From Anaerolineales bacterium HSG24 (GTDB taxonomy: Bacteria; Chloroflexota; Anaerolineae; 4572-78; J111), in assembly GCA_030377895.1 (NCBI GenBank), contig JAUCGB010000018.1, forward strand, positions 1 through 50,064: a stretch of DNA of 50,064 nt, written 5' to 3'. Each line of letters begins with the position of its first letter. The stretch's first letter is position 1. Under the pieces are notes generated by a model, which did no database searches, was not told the origin of the DNA, and saw only the letters and a list, made by a program, of their open reading frames with translations. A program made the translations under genes and the position numbers. Positions 34,261-43,149 of the stretch are shown in pieces.

Positions 34261-37026
34261 CTATTCACTACTCGTTACTTCTAATAATGTTTGTAAGACT
34301 GCTTCCAACTCTTTGAGTTCATCGCCGTAGGTGGCCCAGTCGCCCCGTTGAGAGGCTTCTTGGGCGGCATTATAATGGAACTCTGCCAACTCTGCCAACT
34401 CGCTGACATCGGTGGTGTCCACATCCGGCAGAGGTTTAGTGGTTGGCTCACGGTCTGCGGGAGTAACCAGCGGTTCTTGCCGTTTCTTGTTGAACAGACT
34501 CTCCAACGCTTCACCGAGAGTTTTCTCCATCGCGATTTTGTCACCTGTAGCCACGATGACCCGCTTGAGTTCGGGAATCTCGCCGCTTTCGGCCTGTAGG
34601 TAGAGCGGCTCGACGTACAGCAGAGAATCCTCAATCGGCAAGACCAGCAGATTACCCCGAATGACTTCGGAACCACTTTGATTCCATAGTGAGATTTGGG
34701 CCGAGATTTCGGGGTCTTGGTCGATTCTGGCCTCGATTTGCAGTGGCCCAAAAATTAGCTCCTGTTTGGGGAAACGGAACACCACCAACTCGCCATAGCT
34801 CTCCCCATCAGCCCGAGCGGCCATCCAAGCGATCATATTGTCCTTACTACTCGGCGTAAAGGGCTGAATCAGCAAAAACTCATCCTGTTCAGAATCGGGC
34901 AGGGAGAGGATGACGTAGTACGGCTCAAGTGTTTTGGTCGTGCCTTCGGAATGTTCTTTGGGCAGTTGCCATAGATCCTCCTTATTATAGAACACGTTTA
35001 CATCCCGCATGTGATAGGTCAGGAACAGTTCGCTTTGTACTCGGAACAGGTCTTCGGGATAGCGGATGTTATCAAACAGGTCGGGCGGCATCTCGGATAA
35101 GGGGCTGAACAATTTCGGAAAAATCGCCCTATAAACCTGAATAATCGGATCTTCGTCATCAACCACGTAAAAAATTATATCCCCATCGTAGGCATCAATC
35201 ACCACCTTCACCGAATTGCGGATATAGTTTAAGCCCCTAGTCGGCTCGGAGTAGGGGAATAGGTCGGTAAAGGTGTAGGCATCCTGAATCCAGTTCAGAT
35301 GTCCTTCTTTATCGACCACAATGTAGGGGTCGGTGTCGTACAATAAAAACGGAGCCACCGACTGCACCCGCTCTCGGATGTTGCGGTGGAGCATGACATG
35401 GCTTTCGCGGGTAAATTCTTGGCTTAACAGCATGTTGATGTCATTTAAGGACACGGCAAAGGCTAACCGTTTTAGATAAGTATCCATCACCACCCCACCT
35501 GTGCCGTAGTATTCATTGTAGACGTTGGTGTCGCCACTGGGGTAGTTAAATTCGCGCTCGGTGGTGTTGACAAAGACGTAATCTTTGGTCAATTCGCCGT
35601 AATAGATTTCGGGCCGGGTGATGTCAACGCCGATGCTCGATTGGGGGGGTAAATCCTGAATCCAGAGTTTGGGCAGTCCCTCTTCGCTTACCTCGTTGAC
35701 CGGATTCGCCACCACTCCATACCCATGCGTAAACTGGAGTTTTTGCGTTACCCAGGTTTGTTGTAGCTCGCTTTTATCCAACTCTCGCACCGAAATCGCC
35801 ACTTGGCGTAATTCATCATCGACCATGTAACGGTCGAGGTCGATATCGTTGAAGGTGTAGTAAAGTCGAATGGACTGAATCTGCTTATAGGTTTGCTGGA
35901 GCGGGCGATAGTCCCACAGCCGAATATTTTTCAGGGTGGTGGCGTTCTCTTCGGCCATGTCGGAGGTGAGAGAGACGGGCTTGGCGAAACTTTTTTCAAC
36001 CACTTTGTCTAGTCCGTAGGCCCAGTTGGTAAAGTCGATATTGTTCCGAATATATGGCGATTCGCTGGCTAGTTCGTTCGGAACGACGATATACCGTTGT
36101 ACAATATTGGGGATTAGCCCTGTGCCAACCGCTCCGACAATTATCCAAACAAAGATGACAGCCAGACTGAGGGCCGGTTTGCGTAAAAAGATGTTGAGCA
36201 GGAGGATGACTGCGGCGATGCAGGCCATAGCCACCATCGTCCATAGGGCTGGCATGGTGACGTTGATGTCGGTGTAACTGGCTCCAAAGGCGACCCCTCG
36301 GTCAGAATAGAGCAGGTTAAACAGGCTGAGCCAATGTCCCCATGCGAAGGTGAAGAAGATAAGCGCGCCGATAATGGAAAGGTGAAGCTGAATATGGGGC
36401 AGGATAACGGGAAAACGTCCCTCGGCGAGGGTGTTTTGTTGGGCTAGGGCGTAGACAGCTAACGAGGCTAACAACCCCAAAAACAGAGCCACCAGAATCC
36501 AGCTTTGCATGAAGTTGTAGACTGGCAGACTGAACACGTAAAAACTAGCATCTATGTTAAATACCGGGTCGGTGATGCCAAACGGTTTTTGGTAGAGGTA
36601 GCTGAGGAAGATGAGCCAGTTGCCAGAGGCCGCAGAGCCGATGATCCAGGCCAGTAAAATGCCCAAGCCCCAGATTAATCCGCTGACCAGATTTTGGCCT
36701 ACGACGACTTCCTCGCTAAAAAACAGCACATTGCGGACGGACAGCCAGCGGGCGATGAGGGCGTTGGTGATAAACAGAGTTGCCACGGACAGCCCCACCG
36801 CAAAGCCGACTCCTACTTTGGCCCATAAGCTGGTAAAAAAGACCGATTCAAACAACAGATGCTCAAACCAGAGGAGTTCGGTGTATAGCCCCACCCCAAA
36901 GCGTAGCATAAGGTAAAAGAACATAAATCCGGCTATAACCAGCCAGAAGCGAGCCGGAAGCGCCTTGGGCGCAGGGACGTTACTATCGTTACTAGCAAAC
37001 GGGGGGGGATTAGGACGACCATTCAT
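34261..37026 (-). CDS. UPF0182 family large membrane protein
   Basis: A 921-residue member of UPF0182 (COG1615). The N-terminal ~300 residues hold about seven transmembrane segments (e.g. LVIAGFMFFYLMLRFGVGLY, LIFFTFAWGHWLSLFNLLYS). The rest is a large, mainly extracytoplasmic domain with family blocks such as RYIVVPNELASESPYIRNNI, THGYGVVANPVNEVSEEGLP and DLPPQSSIGVDITRPEIYYG. The C-terminal ~70 residues are acidic and helical (DVSELAELAEFHYNAAQEAS). Function is not established for the family, which is common in Actinobacteria, Cyanobacteria and Chloroflexota. The transcript is probably single. Confidence 0.93.
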   Translation of the reverse strand: MNGRPNPPPFASNDSNVPAPKALPARFWLVIAGFMFFYLMLRFGVGLYTELLWFEHLLFESVFFTSLWAKVGVGFAVGLSVATLFITNALIARWLSVRNVLFFSEEVVVGQNLVSGLIWGLGILLAWIIGSAASGNWLIFLSYLYQKPFGITDPVFNIDASFYVFSLPVYNFMQSWILVALFLGLLASLAVYALAQQNTLAEGRFPVILPHIQLHLSIIGALIFFTFAWGHWLSLFNLLYSDRGVAFGASYTDINVTMPALWTMVAMACIAAVILLLNIFLRKPALSLAVIFVWIIVGAVGTGLIPNIVQRYIVVPNELASESPYIRNNIDFTNWAYGLDKVVEKSFAKPVSLTSDMAEENATTLKNIRLWDYRPLQQTYKQIQSIRLYYTFNDIDLDRYMVDDELRQVAISVRELDKSELQQTWVTQKLQFTHGYGVVANPVNEVSEEGLPKLWIQDLPPQSSIGVDITRPEIYYGELTKDYVFVNTTEREFNYPSGDTNVYNEYYGTGGVVMDTYLKRLAFAVSLNDINMLLSQEFTRESHVMLHRNIRERVQSVAPFLLYDTDPYIVVDKEGHLNWIQDAYTFTDLFPYSEPTRGLNYIRNSVKVVIDAYDGDIIFYVVDDEDPIIQVYRAIFPKLFSPLSEMPPDLFDNIRYPEDLFRVQSELFLTYHMRDVNVFYNKEDLWQLPKEHSEGTTKTLEPYYVILSLPDSEQDEFLLIQPFTPSSKDNMIAWMAARADGESYGELVVFRFPKQELIFGPLQIEARIDQDPEISAQISLWNQSGSEVIRGNLLVLPIEDSLLYVEPLYLQAESGEIPELKRVIVATGDKIAMEKTLGEALESLFNKKRQEPLVTPADREPTTKPLPDVDTTDVSELAELAEFHYNAAQEASQRGDWATYGDELKELEAVLQTLLEVTSSE

Positions 37027-37355
37027 AATTTGTTTCTCCTAAGTAAGTGGGAATTGAGAATGAAGAATTGAGTTTATCATTTATCATTCATCATTCATCA
37101 TTTATCATTCATCATTTATCATTCATTCATCATTATACCATACCCCATTTTAATTTGAAGAATGAGACGGGCGATTGTATCATTGAGCAAATAGAGATAG
37201 CCCCATTCTCATAGTGTCAATTTGTGCCAGATATGTTATACTAAACAAGTCTGCCTCCATCAGTTTTGGAGGTGTTTCTTTATTTCACTCAAACCCATAA
37301 CACGGAACTAAAAATTTAACGTAAAAGACGCAGAACGTGTAAAGGAAAAATATTT
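37027..37355. other. 329-bp intergenic region with a short tandem repeat
   Basis: 37074-37134 is an irregular tandem of ATCATTCATC/ATCATTTATC units. The rest is AT-rich leader of the EAD gene. No gene was seen. Confidence 0.6.
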
Positions 37356-38381
37356 ATGACTGCCTTACCTCCCGATTTATTAAATCGACTCAGTGACACC
37401 CTGAGCGACTGTGATTATTTTGATAACCATGACCGTTTGCAGGCTCTGTTTGTTGATGCGCGCATCCATGCTTGGGGAGATGGTTTACCCCAAACCAACA
37501 GCTTGAGCAGTCGAGTTAGCCAGACGGTGCGGTACTTACTTCCGAAAGTTAACCATGCTAATGAGAATGAGAATGGCTTGGTGCTGTTTTTGCATGTGTT
37601 GGTCGATCAGTATGACCCCGCCGACCAGATGTTGTATACGATACAGGGTCTAGCGGTTGAAGTGGCCGAGGCGTTGTCATCGACCCCAAGCGAGCCACGT
37701 CCGTGGGAAACAGCCCGCCCTGTCAGCACGTCTAAACAAGCCGCTAGACCAAATAGCGCAATGATATTGAATCGAAAGCAGTTTCGTAAACTGCATGCTA
37801 TCTTAAAAGAGAGCTTTTCATGGGACGATATACGGATTTTTGGTTACGACCATCAACCAGATATTTATAAGTTGCCGACCTCGATTAGTCTTGATGACAT
37901 GTTGTGGGCCTTGCTGGATGCGGCTAACGAGGCTCAGGATTATAGCCCCATCATGGAAGCGTTGCTGAAATCGCGTCATCGCTCTGCTTATGAGGCGTTT
38001 ATGGAGTGGCTGGAGGAGAGTGGCCTGCCGAAACCGAAACCAACACCTGAGCGTCCTGTGGCCCCTCCTACTCCGAAGAAACCAAACATTTTCGCACTCA
38101 ATAATCCGACCAAGTTAACCTTTAAGGGGAAACGGATTCTTATCAACGCCTTGTTAGAGTGTCCGGCCATTAGCGACCGAGCGCGACGCAACACCGTCAT
38201 TGACAACTTGCCCGGGCCAGTGCAACAGACTATCACTCGTAGTAATGTGGCCTTGGATGATGTGGCTAATCTGGTTAATGCCTGTGAAAAACATAACGGG
38301 TTTGCCGATTTGTTAGAAGTGTTAGAGTTTTTCGAGCAAAGCTCACAACCGTTTCAGCGGGTGCAGGTGTTATTCCAATGA
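37356..38381 (+). CDS. Protein of three tandem effector-associated domains
   Basis: 341 residues with three separate helical domains and no enzyme. Residues 1-110 (LLNRLSDTLSDCDYFDNHDR, then LQALFVDARIHAWGDGLP) resemble EAD7/EAD8-type domains. Residues about 138-222 (RKQFRKLHAILKESFSWDDI, then LDDMLWALLDAANEA) resemble EAD1. Residues about 259-341 (LINALLECPAISDRARRNTV, then LLEVLEFFEQSSQPF) closely match EAD2. In known conflict systems, EADs join a STAND ATPase to an effector by homotypic contact. A protein consisting only of EADs would act as a bridge or hub. The stop codon lies inside the target duplication of a MITE. Confidence 0.72.
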   Translation: MTALPPDLLNRLSDTLSDCDYFDNHDRLQALFVDARIHAWGDGLPQTNSLSSRVSQTVRYLLPKVNHANENENGLVLFLHVLVDQYDPADQMLYTIQGLAVEVAEALSSTPSEPRPWETARPVSTSKQAARPNSAMILNRKQFRKLHAILKESFSWDDIRIFGYDHQPDIYKLPTSISLDDMLWALLDAANEAQDYSPIMEALLKSRHRSAYEAFMEWLEESGLPKPKPTPERPVAPPTPKKPNIFALNNPTKLTFKGKRILINALLECPAISDRARRNTVIDNLPGPVQQTITRSNVALDDVANLVNACEKHNGFADLLEVLEFFEQSSQPFQRVQVLFQ

Positions 38382-38574
38382 CTTGCTACCCGACAAAGTA
38401 GTTTAGGGAAAGCTAAAACAGGAACACAGAGTTTCACAGAGAAGCACAGAGTGACACAGAGTGACACAGAGTAATACAAAAGAAAAATAATTCGTTTTTT
38501 CTCTGTGAATCTCTGTGTTCCTCTGTGAAACTCTGTGTTAATTAGTTCAGATTAAATTTCTGTCGGGTACTAAG
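38382..38574. mobile_element. MITE-like element, family A, copy 2
   Basis: 193 bp, ends CTTGCTACCCGACA and TGTCGGGTACTAAG, flanked by the perfect 9-bp duplication TTCCAATGA (38373-38381 and 38575-38583). The left copy contains the last codons and TGA stop of the EAD gene, so the insertion left the protein intact. Confidence 0.92.
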
Positions 38575-38590
38575 TTCCAATGACCAAAAT

Positions 38591-38626
38591 AAAAAAGAGC
38601 GTCCGGCTAATTCGTCGGACGCTCTT
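38591..38626 (-). terminator. Rho-independent terminator of the PadR/His-rich transcript
   Basis: Arms AAGAGCGTCCG and CGGACGCTCTT with a 10-base loop. The U-tract (TTTTTTATTTT) lies on the minus strand, so it ends the transcript that reads through 39221-38712. Confidence 0.85.
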
Positions 38627-38711
38627 ACGATTCAACGATTTTGTTATTCAACTATTCAACGTCACGTACCACGTTTTCACGCTTCACATTCCGTTTGTGT
38701 CAGGTCGTTGA

Positions 38712-39221
38712 TTACGCCTTCGCATCAGTCTTAGTTGTATCAGGCTTAGGTGCATCACTCTTAGGTGCATCACTCTTAGGCCGATGTGGCCGAGGCTCTT
38801 GATGCGCCTCCTCTTCATCTTCATCCCACCACGGGCCTAAATCGTACTCCATATATTTGTGCATAAAGCGCGGTACCCAGCCTTTTCGAGGGTGACAGTG
38901 GTGATGACCATGTCCGTGCCGACCATGTCCGTGATGACCATGTCCGTGCCGACCATGTCCGTGATGACCATGTCCGTGTCGACCATGTCCGTGATGTCCA
39001 TGTCCGTGTCGACCATGTCCGTGTCGACCATGTCCATGCTGCTCATCATCGTGGTCAGGATGTGATTCTGAGTGAGGTTTACCATAGCCCATGCTTCGCA
39101 TAAAGCCAAACTTAGGGTCAAAAATCATCCGTTTTAGGGCTTCTTTATCCCCTTTCAGTTCGATCCGAAAGCCATCTTCGGTCTCAATTATCTTAAATTC
39201 ATGAATAGTTTTTTCAGTCAT
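38712..39221 (-). CDS. His-rich putative metal-binding protein
   Basis: 169 residues. Residues 1-50 form a small acidic/hydrophobic domain (FKIIETEDGFRIELKGDKEA). Residues about 58-110 are tandem GHGRHGHGHHGHG repeats, encoded by imperfect 24-30-bp DNA repeats (CCATGTCCGTG units), an obvious binder of Ni, Zn, Co or Cu. An acidic C-terminus with repeated SDAPKSDAPKPD follows. No signal peptide, so cytoplasmic. It is downstream of a PadR regulator whose own N-terminus is His/Asp-rich, suggesting metal-linked control, but neither the metal nor its role (storage or buffering) is known. Confidence 0.8.
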   Translation of the reverse strand: MTEKTIHEFKIIETEDGFRIELKGDKEALKRMIFDPKFGFMRSMGYGKPHSESHPDHDDEQHGHGRHGHGRHGHGHHGHGRHGHGHHGHGRHGHGHHGHGRHGHGHHHCHPRKGWVPRFMHKYMEYDLGPWWDEDEEEAHQEPRPHRPKSDAPKSDAPKPDTTKTDAKA

Positions 39222-39305
39222 ACTAATATTCTCCTTAATATTGTTTATATTAGGTCAAAGCTAAACGCTTTGACGCATTACATAAGATTTATGCCGACAA
39301 GTCGC

Positions 39306-39923
39306 TCACGCCTCACGTTTTGGCTCGTCGAGGCCAAGCACAAGGTTTTGTAACACCTCAATTGCTTCGTTGAGTTTAGGTCGCACAATTGCTTTGACCC
39401 GCTCCAACTCTTGCCGACCCAAATCGGTCAGTTTATACATGCGAATTGTCCGTTTGCGGGGGTCTTCCCACTCACCAATGACAAAACCTCGCTTTTCTAG
39501 CTCGTTCATCAAGGGGTAGATTGCACCCGGATTTGCCACCCACTGCCCGCCAGTTCGCTCGGTGAGTTGGCTCATAATCTCGTTGGCGTACCGAGGTTGC
39601 TCCGAAAGTAGATGAAGCACAATCAAGGGCAACAGTCCGCCACCTTGGCTAAATAGGTTGGCAACAAACGGATTAAAATTATCCCGCCCTTGATGCCAAG
39701 GCTTAAAGCGTCGCCCCCCAAAAGCCCAATGTTCTTCCGGCCAATCGCCGGTAAAGTTATGGAAAAAGCCTCGCCATGCTTCTGCCATCTCCGGTGGGGG
39801 CGGATGATGCTCGCCCTCGTCTTCATCGCCATGACACTTCTCCCACCGTTTACGGCGCTCTTCACGCCAATCCCACCAAAAGTTTCGTCCCTTTTTCCTA
39901 CGCTTATCTCCTCTGATAATCAT
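39306..39923 (-). CDS. PadR-family transcriptional regulator
   Basis: 205 residues. Residues 1-85 are a Trp/Arg/His-rich extension (KRRKKGRNFWWDWREERRKR; HHPPPPE) not found in ordinary PadR proteins. Residues about 95-165 are the winged helix: LLPLIVLHLLSEQPRYANEI, GAIYPLMNELEKRGFVIGEW, RKTIRMYKLTDLG-type. The C-terminus is a dimerisation helix. GGAGGTA abuts the ATG at unusually short spacing. Its promoter carries a 30-bp perfect palindrome at 40069-40098, probably its own operator. It is likely to repress itself and the His-rich gene, 84 bp downstream. Confidence 0.87.
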   Translation of the reverse strand: MIIRGDKRRKKGRNFWWDWREERRKRWEKCHGDEDEGEHHPPPPEMAEAWRGFFHNFTGDWPEEHWAFGGRRFKPWHQGRDNFNPFVANLFSQGGGLLPLIVLHLLSEQPRYANEIMSQLTERTGGQWVANPGAIYPLMNELEKRGFVIGEWEDPRKRTIRMYKLTDLGRQELERVKAIVRPKLNEAIEVLQNLVLGLDEPKREA

Positions 39924-39956
39924 TACCTCCTATTCGATTTTGCGTAACCGTTCACC

Positions 39957-39989
39957 CCTCGTTCCCAAATCCAGTTTGGGAACACGAGG
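39957..39989. repeat. Hairpin in the PadR leader
   Basis: CCTCGTTCCCAAA and TTTGGGAACACGAGG pair with two unpaired bases, about 35 bp upstream of the PadR start. It could be a leader structure or a REP-like repeat. Confidence 0.5.
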
Positions 39990-40068
39990 CTGAATGATTA
40001 CTTGCAGATTGGTTCAATCTTGTATCTTGGGTTGCAAATCAACATAGTTAAAACCAAGTTAATTTATA

Positions 40069-40098
40069 TTCAACAATATTGAATTCAATATTGTTGAA
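40069..40098. promoter_or_regulatory. Perfect 30-bp palindromic operator, probable PadR site
   Basis: A perfect palindrome centred on GAATTC, with half-site TTCAACAATATTGAA. It covers the expected transcription start of the minus-strand promoter at 40102-40130. A partial half-site (GATATTGTC) lies within the promoter itself. Confidence 0.8.
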
Positions 40099-40101
40099 CT
40101 G

Positions 40102-40130
40102 ATTATAACCGATTAATTCGATATTGTCAA
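40102..40130 (-). promoter_or_regulatory. Consensus sigma-70 promoter of padR
   Basis: On the minus strand: TTGACA (40130-40125), 17-bp spacer, TATAAT (40107-40102). Both hexamers are perfect. Confidence 0.88.
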
Positions 40131-40156
40131 GAGGCAATTTTTAATGACCAATCTTT

Positions 40157-40185
40157 TTGACAAAATCGTTACTTTAGGTTAAGAT
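40157..40185 (+). promoter_or_regulatory. Promoter of rpsT
   Basis: TTGACA (40157-40162), 17-bp spacer, TAAGAT (40180-40185), divergent from the PadR promoter 26 bp away. Confidence 0.6.
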
Positions 40186-40252
40186 GTTGGGCGTAAAAAT
40201 TCAGCCCCGTTAGGGTCAGAGTTGTACGGATTTTTCAGATAAACATTTTCAG

Positions 40253-40310
40253 TCACCTTCCCGCAAGTTTGAAACTTGCGGGAAGGTGAGACTACCTTTG
40301 CATCACTACC
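40253..40310. repeat. Family C-like half element with CCGCAAG core
   Basis: A hairpin with perfect 18-bp arms (TCACCTTCCCGCAAGTTT) followed by GACTACCTTTGCATCACTACC, the complement of a family C arm. The opposite arm is missing, and no duplication is seen. It lies in the rpsT leader. Confidence 0.65.
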
Positions 40311-40360
40311 GAAAAACATTAATCTGAAGGACTGGTAGAAGACTTAAGAGGAGGATTATT

Positions 40361-40636
40361 TTGGCTAATATAAAATCAGCGGCAAAACGAGCACGACAAA
40401 CGCTAAAACGTACTGAACGTAATCGGTATTATAAAACCACAGCTCGAACCTATATTAAACGAGCAAAAGCTGAGATTGACGGCAATCAGCTTGATGAAGC
40501 AACCGAAACTGTTCGGTTAGCAAACAAAGCGTTAGATAAAGCGGCTCAAAAAGGCGCTATCCATAAGAACAATGCCGCTCGTCGCAAATCTCGCCTGATG
40601 AAAGCGCTCTACCGCGCTAAAACTGGCGATAACTAA
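40361..40636 (+). CDS. rpsT: 30S ribosomal protein S20
   Basis: 91 residues with the normal opening (M)ANIKSAAKRARQTLKRTERN and Lys/Arg-rich helices that bind 16S rRNA. It uses a TTG start, with AGAGGAGGA directly upstream. Its own terminator follows at 40668-40696. The promoter at 40157 suggests a long leader, in which a hairpin repeat has settled. Confidence 0.96.
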   Translation: MANIKSAAKRARQTLKRTERNRYYKTTARTYIKRAKAEIDGNQLDEATETVRLANKALDKAAQKGAIHKNNAARRKSRLMKALYRAKTGDN

Positions 40637-40667
40637 TCTTAAACCGGATGGTTTAATCAATCGAACA

Positions 40668-40696
40668 AAAAATCCTCACAACCAGTGAGGATTTTT
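40668..40696 (+). terminator. Rho-independent terminator of rpsT
   Basis: AAAAATCCTCAC-AACCA-GTGAGGATTTTT, perfect 12-bp stem with a T-tract; it may work in both directions. Confidence 0.92.
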
Positions 40697-40701
40697 GTTT
40701 G

Positions 40702-43149
40702 ATGAGCATATATTCTGTGAAACATATTCAACGACATTTTGGCCTACTTATCATCATCCTGCTCTACCTTGGCTTAGGGACGTTGTATGACCATGACGTT
40801 CCCATGTTCGAGAAACCGGACGAACTGAAACATTTTGCCGTCGCTCAATATATGCATGCTGAGCGTAAATTGCCTTATGTCGAGGCCGGAGTCTATCAAC
40901 CCTACGACCAAGAAGGCACGCAACCCCCGTTATACCACGCTTTAGTCGCGCTAACCAGCAGTTGGCTCGATCTGAGCCAGTTTGTAGAACCGGCCCGCAA
41001 CCCGCACTATGTTGATGAACGCTCCTTTATTTGGCGACAACGGGGCAACAACAACCTCTATCTGCACTCACCCACAGAATATTGGTCAGGCGATGCAGTG
41101 ATTTGGGCTGGTCGAATAGGTCGTTGGCTGTCGTTGTTGATGGGCATAGTTACCATCATTTTGACCTACAGGCTGGCTGGCCTGACGTTCAACAGCCAGA
41201 CTCTAAAGGTTTCTAAAACCTTTAGAGTCTTGAGTGCCGGATTTGTGGCCTTTTTGCCTCAATTTTTGCACCTAAGCACTGCCATCACCAACGATAGTTT
41301 AAGCACTACTCTAGCCACCGCCATTCTGCTCTATTGGGCGATAATGATGCGAAACGGCCTATCGAATCGATATTTGGTCGGCTTGGGTGTATTGTTAGGC
41401 TTAGGTGGGTTGACCAAGCTGAGTTTGCTATACATGATGCCCGTTAGCGGATTGGTGGTAGCATGGCGAATTTTTGTCATGCCACGCATTACGCCTTCAT
41501 TTGAAATTGCTGAAATTGCTGAAATTGCTGAAACTCCTACTGAGACTGCGCTCCCTTGGGCACAGCGGCTTAAACAATTGGTTTGGGCTGGATTGCTCCT
41601 CATCGGGTTGAGCCTGCTCATCGCGGGCGGTTGGTATGCCCGAAACGGGTGGGTTTATGGTGATGTGACCGCCCTAAATGCCCATTTACTCTATCGCGGC
41701 GGCGCATTAGAGCAGACTCCGACCCTGAGCCAACTATGGCAGACTGAGCTAATCGGCCTTGAACTCTCTTTTTGGGCCGCCTTCGGCGCGGGGCAAATTT
41801 TACTTGAGCCGTGGTTGTATGACCTGCTACGTTGGCTCAAATATCTGATATTTAGTGGCCTGACGATTGGCCTCATCCGCATGGGATTGAGGGGGTGGCG
41901 CGACCGTTCTCTCACCATTTCCCATCAGATAATCCTTCTGCTCCTATTCTGGATTCTGATTATCTTCGCCGCTCTCCTGCGTTGGATGCAGATAACGCCC
42001 GCCTCATGGGGGCGATTGCTCTTTCCAGCCCTACCCGCTATCGCCATTGTCAGCATGTGGGGTTTGAGTCAATTTCGTCGCCAAACTGAGCCGAATCTAG
42101 CATATATTATGCCCGCCATCATGATCTCATTCATGTTTGGCCTAGCCTGCCTCAGTCCCTTTTTATACCTGCGACCTGCATACATGAAACCAACCTTGCA
42201 GGCCGAACCTGACCTGAGCGCAAGGTCACTAGAACGACTCGATTTCATCCATCTCGATTTCATATATAATGAAGAACTGCGTCTGCTAGGGTATCAGGTG
42301 TTCCAGAACGAGGCGCGTCCGGGTGATTGGTTGCGTGTTACCCTCTATTGGCAAGCCATCCAGCCGATTGAGAAGAACTACAGCACCTTTGTCCATGTTC
42401 TGAGTAATGCCGAGCCGGAAGGTGGCCTAACTAAAATTGGTGAGGTCAACAGTTATCCGGCCAAGGGGAACTGGCCGACCAGCATGCTCCCCGTTGGACA
42501 GGTTTTGGTTGACCCGTATGACATACAGCTAGATTCTACGGCCAAGGCACCCGCGGTGTTACGTTTCGCCATCGGCATGTTTGAATTTGATGACCCTCAT
42601 CGAGCAGGTAAACCAGCAGTCAATCAGGCTGGTGAGTCGATTGAGCCGTTGGTGGGGCAAATTCCCTTTTTGCCGCATACATGGCCGGAGTTGATGCCAT
42701 CTCATCGGCTAACCGCTGATTTTGCCAGTAAAATCATCCTTATTGGCTACGATTTGCCGCAGATGGAGCCAGCGACAATCGCTGATTCTACACCCATCCA
42801 GCTAACGGTTCAGGCTGGTCAGACATTGCCTCTGACCCTGTATTGGCAAACCATGACCCCACCTCAACAAGATTTAACTTTATTTGTACAACTGATTGAT
42901 GAGGCCACTCAAACCCAAATCGCCGGATTTGATGCCCCGCCCGCCTTCCCGACTCGCTACTGGCAGACGGGTTACAGTTTGACCGACCCGCGTCCCATCA
43001 GCCTGTCACCCGACCTGCCGCCCGGTAACTACAGTCTACTTATCGGCTGGTATCAACCTGATACGTTTGTTAGGCTACCAATAAAAACGCCATCTTATCC
43101 CAATAATGCTCTGCCGCTCTTTAGGTTGTCTATCGGAACGATTCAGTAA
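40702..43149 (+). CDS. GT39/PMT-like membrane glycosyltransferase
   Basis: 815 residues from ATG 40702 (a TTG one codon earlier is rejected). The N-terminal signal-like helix is followed by MFEKPDELKHF, the acidic first-loop motif (D/E pair) of polyprenol-phosphate-dependent glycosyltransferases. Around ten further membrane helices run to about residue 480. The C-terminal ~300 residues carry two repeats of a beta-rich extracytoplasmic domain (GDWLRVTLYWQAIQPIEKNY; QTLPLTLYWQTMTPPQQDLT). It likely transfers a sugar from a lipid carrier outside the membrane. There is no ribosome site because the start abuts the rpsT terminator. Residues near 170 contain a palindromic repeat; residues near 270 contain EIAEIAEIAE from a 9-bp repeat. 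Confidence 0.83.
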   Translation: MSIYSVKHIQRHFGLLIIILLYLGLGTLYDHDVPMFEKPDELKHFAVAQYMHAERKLPYVEAGVYQPYDQEGTQPPLYHALVALTSSWLDLSQFVEPARNPHYVDERSFIWRQRGNNNLYLHSPTEYWSGDAVIWAGRIGRWLSLLMGIVTIILTYRLAGLTFNSQTLKVSKTFRVLSAGFVAFLPQFLHLSTAITNDSLSTTLATAILLYWAIMMRNGLSNRYLVGLGVLLGLGGLTKLSLLYMMPVSGLVVAWRIFVMPRITPSFEIAEIAEIAETPTETALPWAQRLKQLVWAGLLLIGLSLLIAGGWYARNGWVYGDVTALNAHLLYRGGALEQTPTLSQLWQTELIGLELSFWAAFGAGQILLEPWLYDLLRWLKYLIFSGLTIGLIRMGLRGWRDRSLTISHQIILLLLFWILIIFAALLRWMQITPASWGRLLFPALPAIAIVSMWGLSQFRRQTEPNLAYIMPAIMISFMFGLACLSPFLYLRPAYMKPTLQAEPDLSARSLERLDFIHLDFIYNEELRLLGYQVFQNEARPGDWLRVTLYWQAIQPIEKNYSTFVHVLSNAEPEGGLTKIGEVNSYPAKGNWPTSMLPVGQVLVDPYDIQLDSTAKAPAVLRFAIGMFEFDDPHRAGKPAVNQAGESIEPLVGQIPFLPHTWPELMPSHRLTADFASKIILIGYDLPQMEPATIADSTPIQLTVQAGQTLPLTLYWQTMTPPQQDLTLFVQLIDEATQTQIAGFDAPPAFPTRYWQTGYSLTDPRPISLSPDLPPGNYSLLIGWYQPDTFVRLPIKTPSYPNNALPLFRLSIGTIQ
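41199..41229. repeat. 31-bp palindrome inside the glycosyltransferase gene
   Basis: Perfect 14-bp arms GACTCTAAAGGTTT and AAACCTTTAGAGTC around CTA, encoding about TLKVSKTFRV. It is nearly identical to the intergenic palindrome at 3389-3419. Confidence 0.78.

Noticed and set aside
37074..37134. Possible CRISPR or iteron array of ATCATTCATC units
   Set aside because: Only irregular 10-bp low-complexity repeats without spacers; no replication gene nearby.
38591..38626. Terminator for the EAD gene
   Set aside because: The U-tract is on the minus strand only, so it serves the convergent PadR/His-rich transcript.
38859..39065. Plus-strand frame with MSVPTMSVMTMSV repeats
   Set aside because: Complement of the His-repeat DNA; no ribosome site and no homologous pattern.
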